Shown here: in pieces, positions 1 to 7,460 of the stretch
How positions within the stretch are numbered: position 1 is the stretch's first letter
How the letters are laid out: every line of letters begins with the position of its first letter
Source: Deltaproteobacteria bacterium
GTDB taxonomy: Bacteria; Myxococcota; B64-G9
DNA: 33,855 nucleotides
NCBI GenBank assembly: GCA_019314375.1
Contig: JAFCZJ010000061.1
Span: 1-33,855, forward strand
Direction: 5' to 3'
Program-made: the position numbers and the translations under genes
Notes under the pieces: model-generated
Databases searched by the model: none
What the model was told of the DNA's origin: nothing
Seen by the model: only the letters and a program-made list of their open reading frames with translations

Positions 1-73
1 TGGCACCTTTACGCTGCCGGTTTATCCGACAGCTACCCTCCGTGTCGCACTCTTACGGGAGCCCTGGATGGTT

Positions 74-96
74 CCTGCCGCGTTTCTTGCGGCAGG
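74..96. repeat. Perfect stem-loop (8-bp stem)
   Basis: CCTGCCGC (74-81) is followed by a 7-nt loop and its exact reverse complement GCGGCAGG (89-96). It lies in the gene-free left end of the window. There is no T-tract after it on the + strand, so it is more like a REP-type palindrome than an intrinsic terminator. Function is not known. Confidence 0.6.
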
Positions 97-111
97 GTTC
101 ATCCCGGGCCT

Positions 112-340
112 CGCACCCATGCGCCGTCCACCCCCGGGATCCTCGCACCCGTGCGCCGTTCACCCACGCGGTTCGCACCCCCGCGCTTCGCACCCATGCG
201 CCGTCCACCCCCGGGATCCTCGCACCCATGCGCCGTTCACCCCCGGGATCCTCGCCCCCATGCGCCGTTCACCTTCGCGATGCGCCCCCATGCGCCGTCC
301 ACCTTCGCGGTTCGCCCCTGCGCGCCGTTCACCTCAAATG
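112..340. repeat. Imperfect tandem repeat, about 30-32 bp unit, seven copies plus a partial one
   Basis: Copies begin at 112, 144, 189, 221, 253, 283 and 313, with a truncated copy at 174-188 and an isolated copy at about 413-436. Each unit starts CGCMCCC and carries the core ATGCGCCGTYCACC; the tail is either CCCCGGGATCCT or TTCGCG followed by GTT or ATG. Because the unit length varies between 28 and 32, the array does not keep a reading frame, and open frames crossing it (rich in Arg, Pro and His) are not credible proteins. It looks like an intergenic repeat array. Confidence 0.85.
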
Positions 341-358
341 TTTGCCAATTGACGTCCC

Positions 359-383
359 GGGCGGGGATAAACCCCGCCCCTAC
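359..383 (-). repeat. REP-like element with GTAG tetranucleotide and perfect hairpin
   Basis: On the minus strand this reads GTAG, one G, GGGCGGGG, a 5-nt loop TTTAT, then CCCCGCCC. On the + strand the stem arms are 359-366 and 372-379. A GTAG tetranucleotide 5' of a GC-rich hairpin is the classical structure of REP sequences mobilised by RAYT transposases. That it is a REP is an inference from form. It is a different sequence from the GGGTGGCACC motif found elsewhere in this window. Confidence 0.6.
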
Positions 384-463
384 AAATTTTTCGGAGGTCC
401 GCCCCCGTGGTTCGCACCAACGCGCCGTCCACCCCGATTACGCCGGTGCGTTCCGCCCCCTCT

Positions 464-484
464 CGACACCGCTTCGCGGTGTCG
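464..484. repeat. Perfect stem-loop (9-bp stem, TTC loop)
   Basis: CGACACCGC (464-472) pairs exactly with GCGGTGTCG (476-484) around a 3-nt loop, with a UUCG-like apex. It lies about 50 nt before the likely -10 box of the first gene. It could be a terminator for a gene left of the window, although only a weak T-run follows, or another REP-type palindrome. Confidence 0.55.
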
Positions 485-576
485 TTCTGATTGCCCGTGC
501 TTTCAAGAGCTGCAATCCACCGACGCTTGCGCTATGCTCTGACCCAATCGCAATCGTTTTAACATGGAGGTCGCGC

Positions 577-2283
577 ATGAACTTCCGTTCCCGCAATGGC
601 AACGCTTGGTTGCAGGTCTTGATCATCCTGGGGCTAGGCGGCCTCATGGCGATGCAGGTGGCCCGTCGGGGTCCGCAAGCCCCGGCCCAAACCAGGGGCC
701 CACTTGGGGTGGCACCGGCTCGCGCTTTATCTCTGAAGCCGATTTTGTCGCTTACGCTCCACGGTGCCACGCCCTGCATGGCCTGGTCGCCGAACAACCG
801 ACGCCTGGTGGTCAACAGCGCCTTCGAGCCCTGGACCGACCCAAAAAGTCTTCAGGGCGACGCGAAGAGAACCCACGGACTTCATGTTTTGGACTTGCCG
901 CGACGGAAAACCATCCACGTCACGGACACGGTCACCTTTCATCCTTTCTGGCTTAACGATCGCAAGGTGGCGTTTGTACGCAACGCGTACACGGGTTCCG
1001 ACAGTGGTCTGTTCACGGCCCACGCCGGTCCCCACGCTCGCCTGCGGCGCATCGGACCCAAGCGCAACCTGCATTCGGGCTTTCTTGCGAAAAACGGCAA
1101 GCTCTTGATCTTCGTCGACGGAGAGCCTGGCTACGGCTGGTATTACATGAACCGCAACACGGGCAAACTCAAAAAGGCCCCGGTGCCCGAGGACGCGGGC
1201 GGCGATATGGCCTCCAGTTGGGCTCGCCCCCATGAATTAATCGTGGAACAATGCCCACAGCGCGTGGGGAACGTGAGCGTCGCCTCCAACCCCGAGCTGG
1301 GCGTGGGCCTTCAAATCGGTCAACAGCTTTTCAACTTGACCGACGAGCAACCCTGGAAATTTCAGCGTGGTGGGGGCGGCAACCCCATGGTGCAACCCTG
1401 CTTGTCGCCGGACGGGCGCAAGTTGGCCTACCTGACCGACAACGGCGCGGGGGGCATGGAGGTCAAAGTCGTCAAGGTGCCCAGCCTGCAACTGGCGCTC
1501 GCCATGTCCCGGGCACCTGCTTCCTCCGACATGCCCAGTTTATCGCCCAGCGTATCCATGCTCTTGCATGGCTCGACGCCCAGCATGGCCTGGTCGCCCG
1601 ACGGACGTCGGGTGCTGGCCAACGCATCCTACGAATACTACGGCTACGATGCGGAGATCCGCAGCCACGCGGAAAAACTGGGCATCTGGATCCTGGACGC
1701 CTACATGGGTCAATCCACGCGGGTTTTTGACGGGCAGGGCTATCATCCCTTCTGGCTTGGCAACCAAAGCGTGGGCTGGGGCCACTCCAAATACGAAGAT
1801 GGCCCCCCCGGCCTATTTGTAGCGGCGGCCAGAGGCATGGCGCCGGTTCGTCGCATCGGCACGCTGGCCGGGGTACATCGCACGGCCGCCGGCAGAAACG
1901 GAAAAATATTGGTCTACGTCGGCTGGCCTGAATACAAGCGCTGGGGATATGTGGATCCGGACAGCGGCGCCTTTGCGCCCCTGCCGGCTCTGGAGAAAGT
2001 GAGCTCCTGGAAGACGCCGAAAAACCTCATCGAAGATCAATGCCTGCAGACGCAAGGGGACATCAAGCTCACGCGTGACGGCAAGTTCGGCGTTTTGCTG
2101 GAGGTGGGTGGGCGGCGCTTTCGCCTGGCCACCGAGCCCCTGTTCCGTTTCTCCGGCGACTACGGCTCCGGCGCCGCCAAGGCGGTGTCCGCCTGTCTGT
2201 CTCCCAGCGGTGAGCATGTGGCCTACCTGGTCAACGCCGGCCGCGCCAAGTCCGAGCTGCGCATCGCGGCCATCCCGAGGTAA
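577..2283 (+). CDS. Membrane-anchored duplicated beta-propeller (TolB/PD40-like) protein
   Basis: 568 residues. The ATG at 577 is chosen because GGAGG lies at 566-570 and a hydrophobic segment (WLQVLIILGLGGLMAM) begins about residue 11. The open frame reaches further upstream, but only through tandem repeats. After this signal anchor the protein consists of two homologous halves, about residues 56-315 and 325-568. Each opens with a LxLHGxTPxMAWSPxxRR motif, the strand-turn pattern of PD40/WD40-like propeller blades, and each repeats HPFWL and CLSP elements. Such propellers usually act in the periplasm or at the cell surface in protein or ligand binding; no catalytic motif is visible. The next gene starts 12 nt downstream, so they are probably co-transcribed. 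The partner or ligand is unknown. Confidence 0.75.
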   Translation: MNFRSRNGNAWLQVLIILGLGGLMAMQVARRGPQAPAQTRGPLGVAPARALSLKPILSLTLHGATPCMAWSPNNRRLVVNSAFEPWTDPKSLQGDAKRTHGLHVLDLPRRKTIHVTDTVTFHPFWLNDRKVAFVRNAYTGSDSGLFTAHAGPHARLRRIGPKRNLHSGFLAKNGKLLIFVDGEPGYGWYYMNRNTGKLKKAPVPEDAGGDMASSWARPHELIVEQCPQRVGNVSVASNPELGVGLQIGQQLFNLTDEQPWKFQRGGGGNPMVQPCLSPDGRKLAYLTDNGAGGMEVKVVKVPSLQLALAMSRAPASSDMPSLSPSVSMLLHGSTPSMAWSPDGRRVLANASYEYYGYDAEIRSHAEKLGIWILDAYMGQSTRVFDGQGYHPFWLGNQSVGWGHSKYEDGPPGLFVAAARGMAPVRRIGTLAGVHRTAAGRNGKILVYVGWPEYKRWGYVDPDSGAFAPLPALEKVSSWKTPKNLIEDQCLQTQGDIKLTRDGKFGVLLEVGGRRFRLATEPLFRFSGDYGSGAAKAVSACLSPSGEHVAYLVNAGRAKSELRIAAIPR

Positions 2284-2295
2284 GCAAAAGGCATC

Positions 2296-3813
2296 TTGAA
2301 CCCGCCCGCCCAAAAATCCGCGCTTGGTCTCTTCCTGCCCATCTTGGCTGCCAGCCTCTTTTGGTGGCAGACCACGGATCGACTGGATCTGCCCAAACTA
2401 TGGATGGGCTTGGGCCTGGTTTTGGCGATGCTGCTTTTTGACACCATTCGGCAGAAACGCTTCAGGCAGGAGCTCTGGACCTTTGTTCTGACCGGCGCTT
2501 TGGCCTTCACGCTGTTTGTCGATCCGGAAAACATGATCGAGCGCGTTGAGATCTGGGCCTTGTGGCTCTTTTGGCTGGGGCTTTTCGCTCTGGGTCGGGG
2601 GGTCAAAGAAGACGCCCTGGCCTCCTGGCTTTCGCGTCTCGCCTTGGCCATCAGCGCCCTGGCCTGGCTGCAAGCGGCCGGGCTGCCCTTGTTCAATGCG
2701 GAGCTCTCGGGTTTCGAAGGACGGCGCGTCGTGGCCTGTCTGGGTGGGCCCGGGCACCTGGGCTGGACCTTGGCCTTGCTGCTGCCTTGGCTTGCCCACC
2801 ACGCCAGAAAGCACCTTTCAAGCTGGGCGGCCGGCGCGGTCCTGGCCTTCGTCATCGGAGCCCTGGTTTTGAGCGGTGCGCGCACGGCCTGGGTCATGGC
2901 GGCCCTGGCCCTTCCCTTTGGCCTGGGTTGGCCGGGCCTCCGACGGACCGCCTGGCTTGCGGGACTGATCCTCTTCGGCGTGCTCCTGGCCGTGGGTCTG
3001 GATCTGCTCGGCGACAAGGCTCGTCTGTCTGATCGAATCGACGACATCGCGGAAACGGGTGGCACCGCCCAGGGCCGGGCCTATCTCTGGCGTGTACACG
3101 GCAGCGCCCAGGGCGACTGGCTGACGACCCCCTTGGGATATGGACCGGAGGGCTTCCAGCGACGCTGGCCCGATTGGCAACGGAACTACCTGAAGACCCA
3201 TCCGGAGGACAAACGCTTCCGAACGGACCTGCGCCACGCCCACGCCGATCTGGTGGAGATTGGCTCCGACCTGGGTCCGCTGGCCTTGCTGGGCTTGCTG
3301 GTCCTGTTTGGCTTTGCCCTCTGGCGCATACCGCCCGAGGGCAAGCGATGGAGCGGCCCGGCCTTGGGCTGCCTTGTGGCTGGACTCGCGGGTGGCCTGG
3401 CCGCGCCGGTGATGTTCTTCGCGCCCACGGCCGGTCTGGTGGTCGCAAGCCTGGGGCTGCGCCTGGGCCCAGCTCGACGATTCGCCGTGCCGGGCAGTCG
3501 CCTGTTGATCTTGGGCATGCTGGGCCTGGCCCTGTTTGTCGGGGCCAAAAGAATACTCAGCGAACGCAATCGCACACAGGCCACCGAGATCGAGGCCCAG
3601 GGTCGCTTAGAGATAGCCCGGGTGCTGGTGGAGCAAGCCTCGGGCCTTGACTCGGGCAATTTGCGGGCCTGGATTTTGCGCGCAAGAATCTGTCGCAAAA
3701 TGAATGACCCGTCCTGTGCTTGTGCCTCGGTCGACCAGGCCCAAAGACGCCTGCCCTCGGACGCACTACAAAGAAGGCACAAGGCTTGCCAATCCCATGG
3801 GCGATGGTGGTAA
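2296..3813 (+). CDS. O-antigen ligase/polymerase-like membrane protein (Wzy_C/WaaL type) with C-terminal TPR-like tail
   Basis: 505 residues from a TTG start 12 nt after the preceding stop; a later start cannot be excluded. About ten hydrophobic helices are visible. In the second half a large extracytoplasmic loop contains RAYLWRVHG, PLGYGPEGF and then HAHADLVEIGSDLG, matching the O-antigen ligase pattern R..W...P..G.G...F...H.H...L....E.G. Family members transfer or polymerise undecaprenyl-linked glycans on the periplasmic face. The last roughly 65 residues, after the final helix, look like one TPR-type helical hairpin, as in bacterial ligase-TPR proteins. No glycosyltransferase genes lie beside it, so the glycan is unknown. 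One AAACGGGTGGCACC motif (3053-3066) falls in frame within this gene and encodes E-T-G-G-T. Confidence 0.72.
   Translation: MNPPAQKSALGLFLPILAASLFWWQTTDRLDLPKLWMGLGLVLAMLLFDTIRQKRFRQELWTFVLTGALAFTLFVDPENMIERVEIWALWLFWLGLFALGRGVKEDALASWLSRLALAISALAWLQAAGLPLFNAELSGFEGRRVVACLGGPGHLGWTLALLLPWLAHHARKHLSSWAAGAVLAFVIGALVLSGARTAWVMAALALPFGLGWPGLRRTAWLAGLILFGVLLAVGLDLLGDKARLSDRIDDIAETGGTAQGRAYLWRVHGSAQGDWLTTPLGYGPEGFQRRWPDWQRNYLKTHPEDKRFRTDLRHAHADLVEIGSDLGPLALLGLLVLFGFALWRIPPEGKRWSGPALGCLVAGLAGGLAAPVMFFAPTAGLVVASLGLRLGPARRFAVPGSRLLILGMLGLALFVGAKRILSERNRTQATEIEAQGRLEIARVLVEQASGLDSGNLRAWILRARICRKMNDPSCACASVDQAQRRLPSDALQRRHKACQSHGRWW
3053..3066 (+). repeat. AAACGGGTGGCACC dispersed repeat inside the O-antigen-ligase-like gene
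   Basis: This is an exact 14-nt match to the copies at 12761, 12790 and 24168. It lies in frame and encodes part of the loop before RAYLWRVHG. It may be a repeat domesticated into coding sequence, or coincidence. Confidence 0.5.
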
Positions 3814-3837
3814 AACAAACGGGCGAGGAGAGAGACC

Positions 3838-5894
3838 ATGCAAAAACCATCGCATCGCATAGCGCTCGTTTTGATTCTGGGTCTGACGCTTGTTTTGGCT
3901 GCCTGCGCCGGCATGGGCACCAAGGGTCCCTGGGGATATCCCTTGGCCGAACGGGGCACGGTGGAAGACGATTACCACGGCACCCGGGTGGCCGACCCGT
4001 ATCGCTGGCTGGAGGATCCGGACAGCGAGGCCACCCAGGCCTGGGTTCAAGCCCAGATGGCCATCACCAACAAGTTTCTGAACACGCCCGCAAGAAACAA
4101 ACTCAAAGAACGCATCACCAAGCTGCATGCGGTGGAACGTTTTGGCGCGGCACGGGAAGTGGCCGGCAAGGTCTACTTTCTGCACAACGACGGCCTGCAG
4201 AACCAAAGCGTCCTCATGGCCGTGAACGCAAGCGATCCAAAAGCCAAACCGGTCCTGGTGCTGGATCCCAACACCTTCAGCCAAGACGGCACCGCGGCCC
4301 TGAGCGCCTGGGCGATCAGCCCGGACGGCAAGCTTTTGGCTTACGCTCGCAGCGAGGGCGGCTCGGACCAGCGGATCATCAAGGTGCGAGATCTCGGCCG
4401 CTCGCAGGATCTGCCCGAGACCCTGCGGCACTGTAAGTTCAGCCATATGGATTGGAAGGCGGACGGTTCGGGCTTTTTCTACAACCGATACCCGGATCCG
4501 ACCGGCAAATCGACGATTGAACAGCACCAACACAACAAGGTTTTTTTCCATGTGCCGGGACAAGCCCAGGCCGATGACCGACTCGTCTTCGAACACGCCG
4601 ATCCCGATCTTTTGTGGGTGGCCCAAACCGGCGACGATGGACGCTACCTGGTCCTGCAGGGCTATCGCGGCACTTCGCCACGCAATCGAGTCTGGCTGCT
4701 CGATCTTCATGGCGAAGCCAAGGCCATTGCACTCTTCGACACCGAGGACGCAAACTACGACTACATCGAAAACATCGGCGCGACCTTCTATTTTCAGACC
4801 GACAAAGACGCGCCCAAAAACCGCGTGGTGGCCGTGGACTTAGACAAGCCCGGCACCCTGCGTGAAATCCTCGACGAGACCCAAGACGCCATCGAATCCG
4901 TGCTCATGGTCAATCATCGTTTCGTGGTCAATCGCATGCACCACGCCAAGAGCCAGGTGAGCATTTACAACCTCAACGGCTTGCGCATCAAAAATGTCGA
5001 GCTTCCGGGCCTGGGCTCGGTGGCAAGCATCCGCGGACGTCGTAACGGCTTGCGCTTCATGTTCGGCTTTGAATCCTACCTGCAGCCCTTGATTCTGATG
5101 CGTTATCACTTCGAAGGGGATCGCGTCGAAATCTTTCGCAGCGGGCCCACGCCTCTGAGCGTCGATGACTTCGTCAGCGAACAGATTTTCATCAAGAGCA
5201 AAGACGGCACCGAGCTGCCCGTTTTCGTGATTCGTCCCAAAACAGTACCCCTGGATGGCAAGGCCCCCCTCTTGCTCTATGGCTATGGCGGCTTCAACAT
5301 CAGCTTGAAACCCCACTTTCGCATGCGCTGGCTCCCATGGCTTGCCCAGGGCGGCATCCTGGCCGTGGCCAACCTGAGAGGCGGCGGCGAGTACGGTGAG
5401 GCCTGGCATCAAGCCGGCGTACTGGGCAACAAACAAAATGTCTTCGATGACTTCATCGCCGCATCGGAAGGGCTCATCGCGCGCAAGTACACCAGCAAGA
5501 AAAAGCTGGCCATCATCGGCGGCTCCAACGGGGGCTTGCTGACGGCGGCCTGCATGCTGCAACGGCCCGAACTTTTCGGTGCCGTGGTTTCGGTCGTACC
5601 GGTGACCGACATGCTGCGCTACACCGAGTTCACCGTGGGCCGGTTTTGGGTCAGTCTGGCACGGTGTACCCGCCCTTGTTGATGACCACGGCCGAGGGCG
5701 ACGATCGGGTGGTCCCGGCTCACGCATACAAATTCATGGCCGAAGTGCAACAAGCCGACGACGGTGAGCACCCACTGCTGTTGCGAGTCGAAGGCAAGGC
5801 AGGCCACGGCCACGGCAAGCCCATTACCAAGCAAATCGATGAGTACGCGGACTTGTATTCTTTCTTGTTCCAAGTGCTGGACATGAGGTTCTAA
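3838..5894 (+). pseudogene. Prolyl oligopeptidase (S9A) lipoprotein, broken by an internal deletion with frameshift near 5650-5660
   Basis: ATG at 3838, preceded by a purine-rich GGCGAGGAGAGAGACC. The signal peptide ends in a lipobox LVLAAC (Cys23). The N-terminal seven-bladed propeller starts with the typical YRWLEDPDS. The hydrolase part carries YGYGGFN, NLRGGGEYG and the nucleophile motif GGSNGG (Ser563, codon 5524-5526). The frame reads normally to TVGRFWV (about 5652), then shifts and stops at 5682. The family's remaining part continues in frame 3: YPPLLMTTAEGDDRVVPAHA (catalytic Asp in GDDR, about 5700-5705) and AGHGHGKP (catalytic His, codon 5805-5807), ending with the stop at 5894. 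The segment usually found here (about 20-25 residues ending near YSPLHNV) is absent. Loss of about 70 nt with length 3n+1 explains both facts. As read, the chain lacks Asp and His and should be inactive. An assembly error is also possible. Confidence 0.85.
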
Positions 5895-5898
5895 CGCG

Positions 5899-7455
5899 AT
5901 GTCGGACGAACAAAACAACAAGCAAGCCGAACAGCCCGAAAAAGGAAAGACCCCGGTCGAGGAACCCCCGGCTTCGCCAGAGGAGACCCCGGCCTCGCCA
6001 GAGGAGATCCCGGCTTCAACAAAGGAGACCCCGGCTTCAACAAAGGAGACCCCGGCTTCAACAAAGGAGACCCCGGCTTCAACAAAGGAGACCCCGGCTT
6101 CAACAAAGGAGACCCCGGCCTCGCCAGAGGAAACCCCGGCCTCGCCAGAGGAAACCCCGGCCTCGCCAGAGGAAAACACAGCCCTCCCCAAGGGTCTCGA
6201 TGCCTTCATGCAGCGCGCGGCTTTTCCTGTTTACCGCCGGGCTGAGCGCATCCTGTCCAGCTCGCGGCAGGCCACCGACGCGGCCAGAGCGGCCCTGGCT
6301 CAGCTTTGGCTCTCAGGCCCCCCGACAGCAGAAGAAGATCTGGCCATGGCCATGTACCGGGCATGCAGCACCGCTTGCCTGAGCCGACTGGCCGGCCAAA
6401 TCGGCCTGAGCAACGAGTGGCTTCAGCACATGGAGCAACGCAAGGGCAAAAGCCCGGAAGAACTCGACATCCGGGAGCAGCTGGTGGATTGGCTGACGCC
6501 CTTGGCGCCCGAAGACCAGGCGTTGTTGACGCATCATTACATCGACGGCGTGGATCGAGATCGCAATGCCAAAATCTGCGAAATCTCCCGAAGCAACATC
6601 GACCGCCGCTTGACTCTTTTCGCAGAGCAAGTCTCAGAGCACTTGCCCGCCGACGCGCCCAACCCCTTCGCAGCCGACAGCCAACCCGCGGACAACGATC
6701 ACTTCGCCACCGAACGGCGATGTCTTGCGATCGACACGATGGGGGCCGAGACCGGCGAGACCGACGAAGCCTTTGCGGAACTCATGACAAAGCGCAAAGA
6801 CTGGCAACAAGAGCGGCTCGAAACCGAAACCCAGCAGGTTGCCGCTACGATCCTGCGCTTGCGTGCCGCTCAGAAAAATCCACTGAAGCGCGCGCTGACC
6901 AAGAACATTCTGATCCCAGCCCTGCTCATCGCCCTGGCTGTGGGTCTGGTGTTTTTCGCGACCTGGCCGAGGCCCGAAGAGCCCGTATCGCTCGCCCCCG
7001 GGAAAGACCCCTTTTCGCTTCAGCTCATGCTTTCACGCGAATACAAAATGCGGGAACTCAAGCCCGGTGAACGCGTGGAACCAGGGGACATATTGGCCTA
7101 TCAGGTCAATCTGGCCAAAAAGGCCTTTGTGGTGGTGGCCGGCCTGGGCGAGGAAGGGAAGGCCCGCTTTCCCTTTGAGAAAGGCCCCCTCAATTGGCCC
7201 GTGCAGGCAAAAAAGCAAATCTTGCCCATCTTTACTCGCATCGACTACAGCCGCGCCAAAGAGCGCATCTTCGTGTTCTTCTGTGACCAGATCCCTGTCA
7301 GACCCGAGTCGCTCTTGGAAATGCTGGAACAGGCCTACCCCTTCAACCGGGAAGGCCGTCGAGACCTGAGCCAAATTCGCATGCAGGAAGCCGGCGACTG
7401 CCGGATCCTGTCTGAGCTGGTGTCGGTGGATTTGACCAAGAAACAGAAGAAATAA
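5899..7455 (+). CDS. ECF-sigma-like domain fused through a membrane helix to a DUF4384-like domain, with N-terminal heptad repeats
   Basis: 518 residues from an ATG 4 nt after the previous stop, so probably one operon. Residues 1-20 are polar. Residues 21-97 are heptads of the type (P/T)(E/K)ETPAS. Residues about 110-165 resemble sigma region 2, including AMYRACSTACLSRL, the counterpart of the ECF pattern LYRIATNACLDRL. Residues about 200-248 resemble region 4: LAPEDQALLTHHYIDG, then AKICEISRSNIDRRL as the helix-turn-helix. Residues about 265-325 are helical and could be a degenerate anti-sigma segment without its cysteines. A single membrane helix lies at about 336-356. The C-terminal part (370-518) has LKPGERVEPGDILAYQV and FVVVAGLGEEGKARF, the beta-rich pattern of DUF4384-like domains. 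A sigma factor with a membrane anchor is unusual. Whether it still binds RNA polymerase is not shown by the sequence. Confidence 0.6.
   Translation: MSDEQNNKQAEQPEKGKTPVEEPPASPEETPASPEEIPASTKETPASTKETPASTKETPASTKETPASTKETPASPEETPASPEETPASPEENTALPKGLDAFMQRAAFPVYRRAERILSSSRQATDAARAALAQLWLSGPPTAEEDLAMAMYRACSTACLSRLAGQIGLSNEWLQHMEQRKGKSPEELDIREQLVDWLTPLAPEDQALLTHHYIDGVDRDRNAKICEISRSNIDRRLTLFAEQVSEHLPADAPNPFAADSQPADNDHFATERRCLAIDTMGAETGETDEAFAELMTKRKDWQQERLETETQQVAATILRLRAAQKNPLKRALTKNILIPALLIALAVGLVFFATWPRPEEPVSLAPGKDPFSLQLMLSREYKMRELKPGERVEPGDILAYQVNLAKKAFVVVAGLGEEGKARFPFEKGPLNWPVQAKKQILPIFTRIDYSRAKERIFVFFCDQIPVRPESLLEMLEQAYPFNREGRRDLSQIRMQEAGDCRILSELVSVDLTKKQKK
5959..6189 (+). repeat. 21-bp coding minisatellite (heptad repeats EETPASP / KETPAST)
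   Basis: Ten in-frame 21-bp units occupy 5959-6168, followed by a degenerate one to 6189. Two unit versions occur in blocks: outer units ending in CCTCGCCA or CTTCGCCA (giving P-E-E) and five near-identical central units ending in CTTCAACA (giving T-K-E). The near identity of the central units points to recent copy-number change. The encoded Pro/Glu/Thr/Ala/Ser-rich segment should be an unstructured spacer. Confidence 0.95.
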
Positions 7456-7460
7456 AAAGC

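Larger units (their letters stand above)
1..576. other. Gene-free repeat-rich region upstream of the first gene
   Basis: I see no credible coding sequence in these 576 bases. They hold three perfect stem-loops, the tandem array and, at the very edge, TGGCACC (1-7), which could be the right part of a GGGTGGCACC repeat cut by the window boundary. A TATGCT hexamer at 533-538 is a plausible -10 box for the gene starting at 577. The -35 is weak (CTGCAA at 510-515, 17-nt spacing). Confidence 0.6.

Noticed and set aside
112..340. CRISPR array
   Set aside because: Units are contiguous with no unique spacers and there are no cas genes.
42..576. Open frames across the left repeat region, including the upstream extension of the 577 gene from 151
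   Set aside because: They translate short repeats into Arg/Pro/His-rich peptides, have no ribosome-binding site, and the true start at 577 has a GGAGG and a signal anchor.
7456..7460. Intrinsic terminator between the convergent genes near 7455
   Set aside because: Only 5 bp lie between the two stops, and no hairpin with a T-run was visible.
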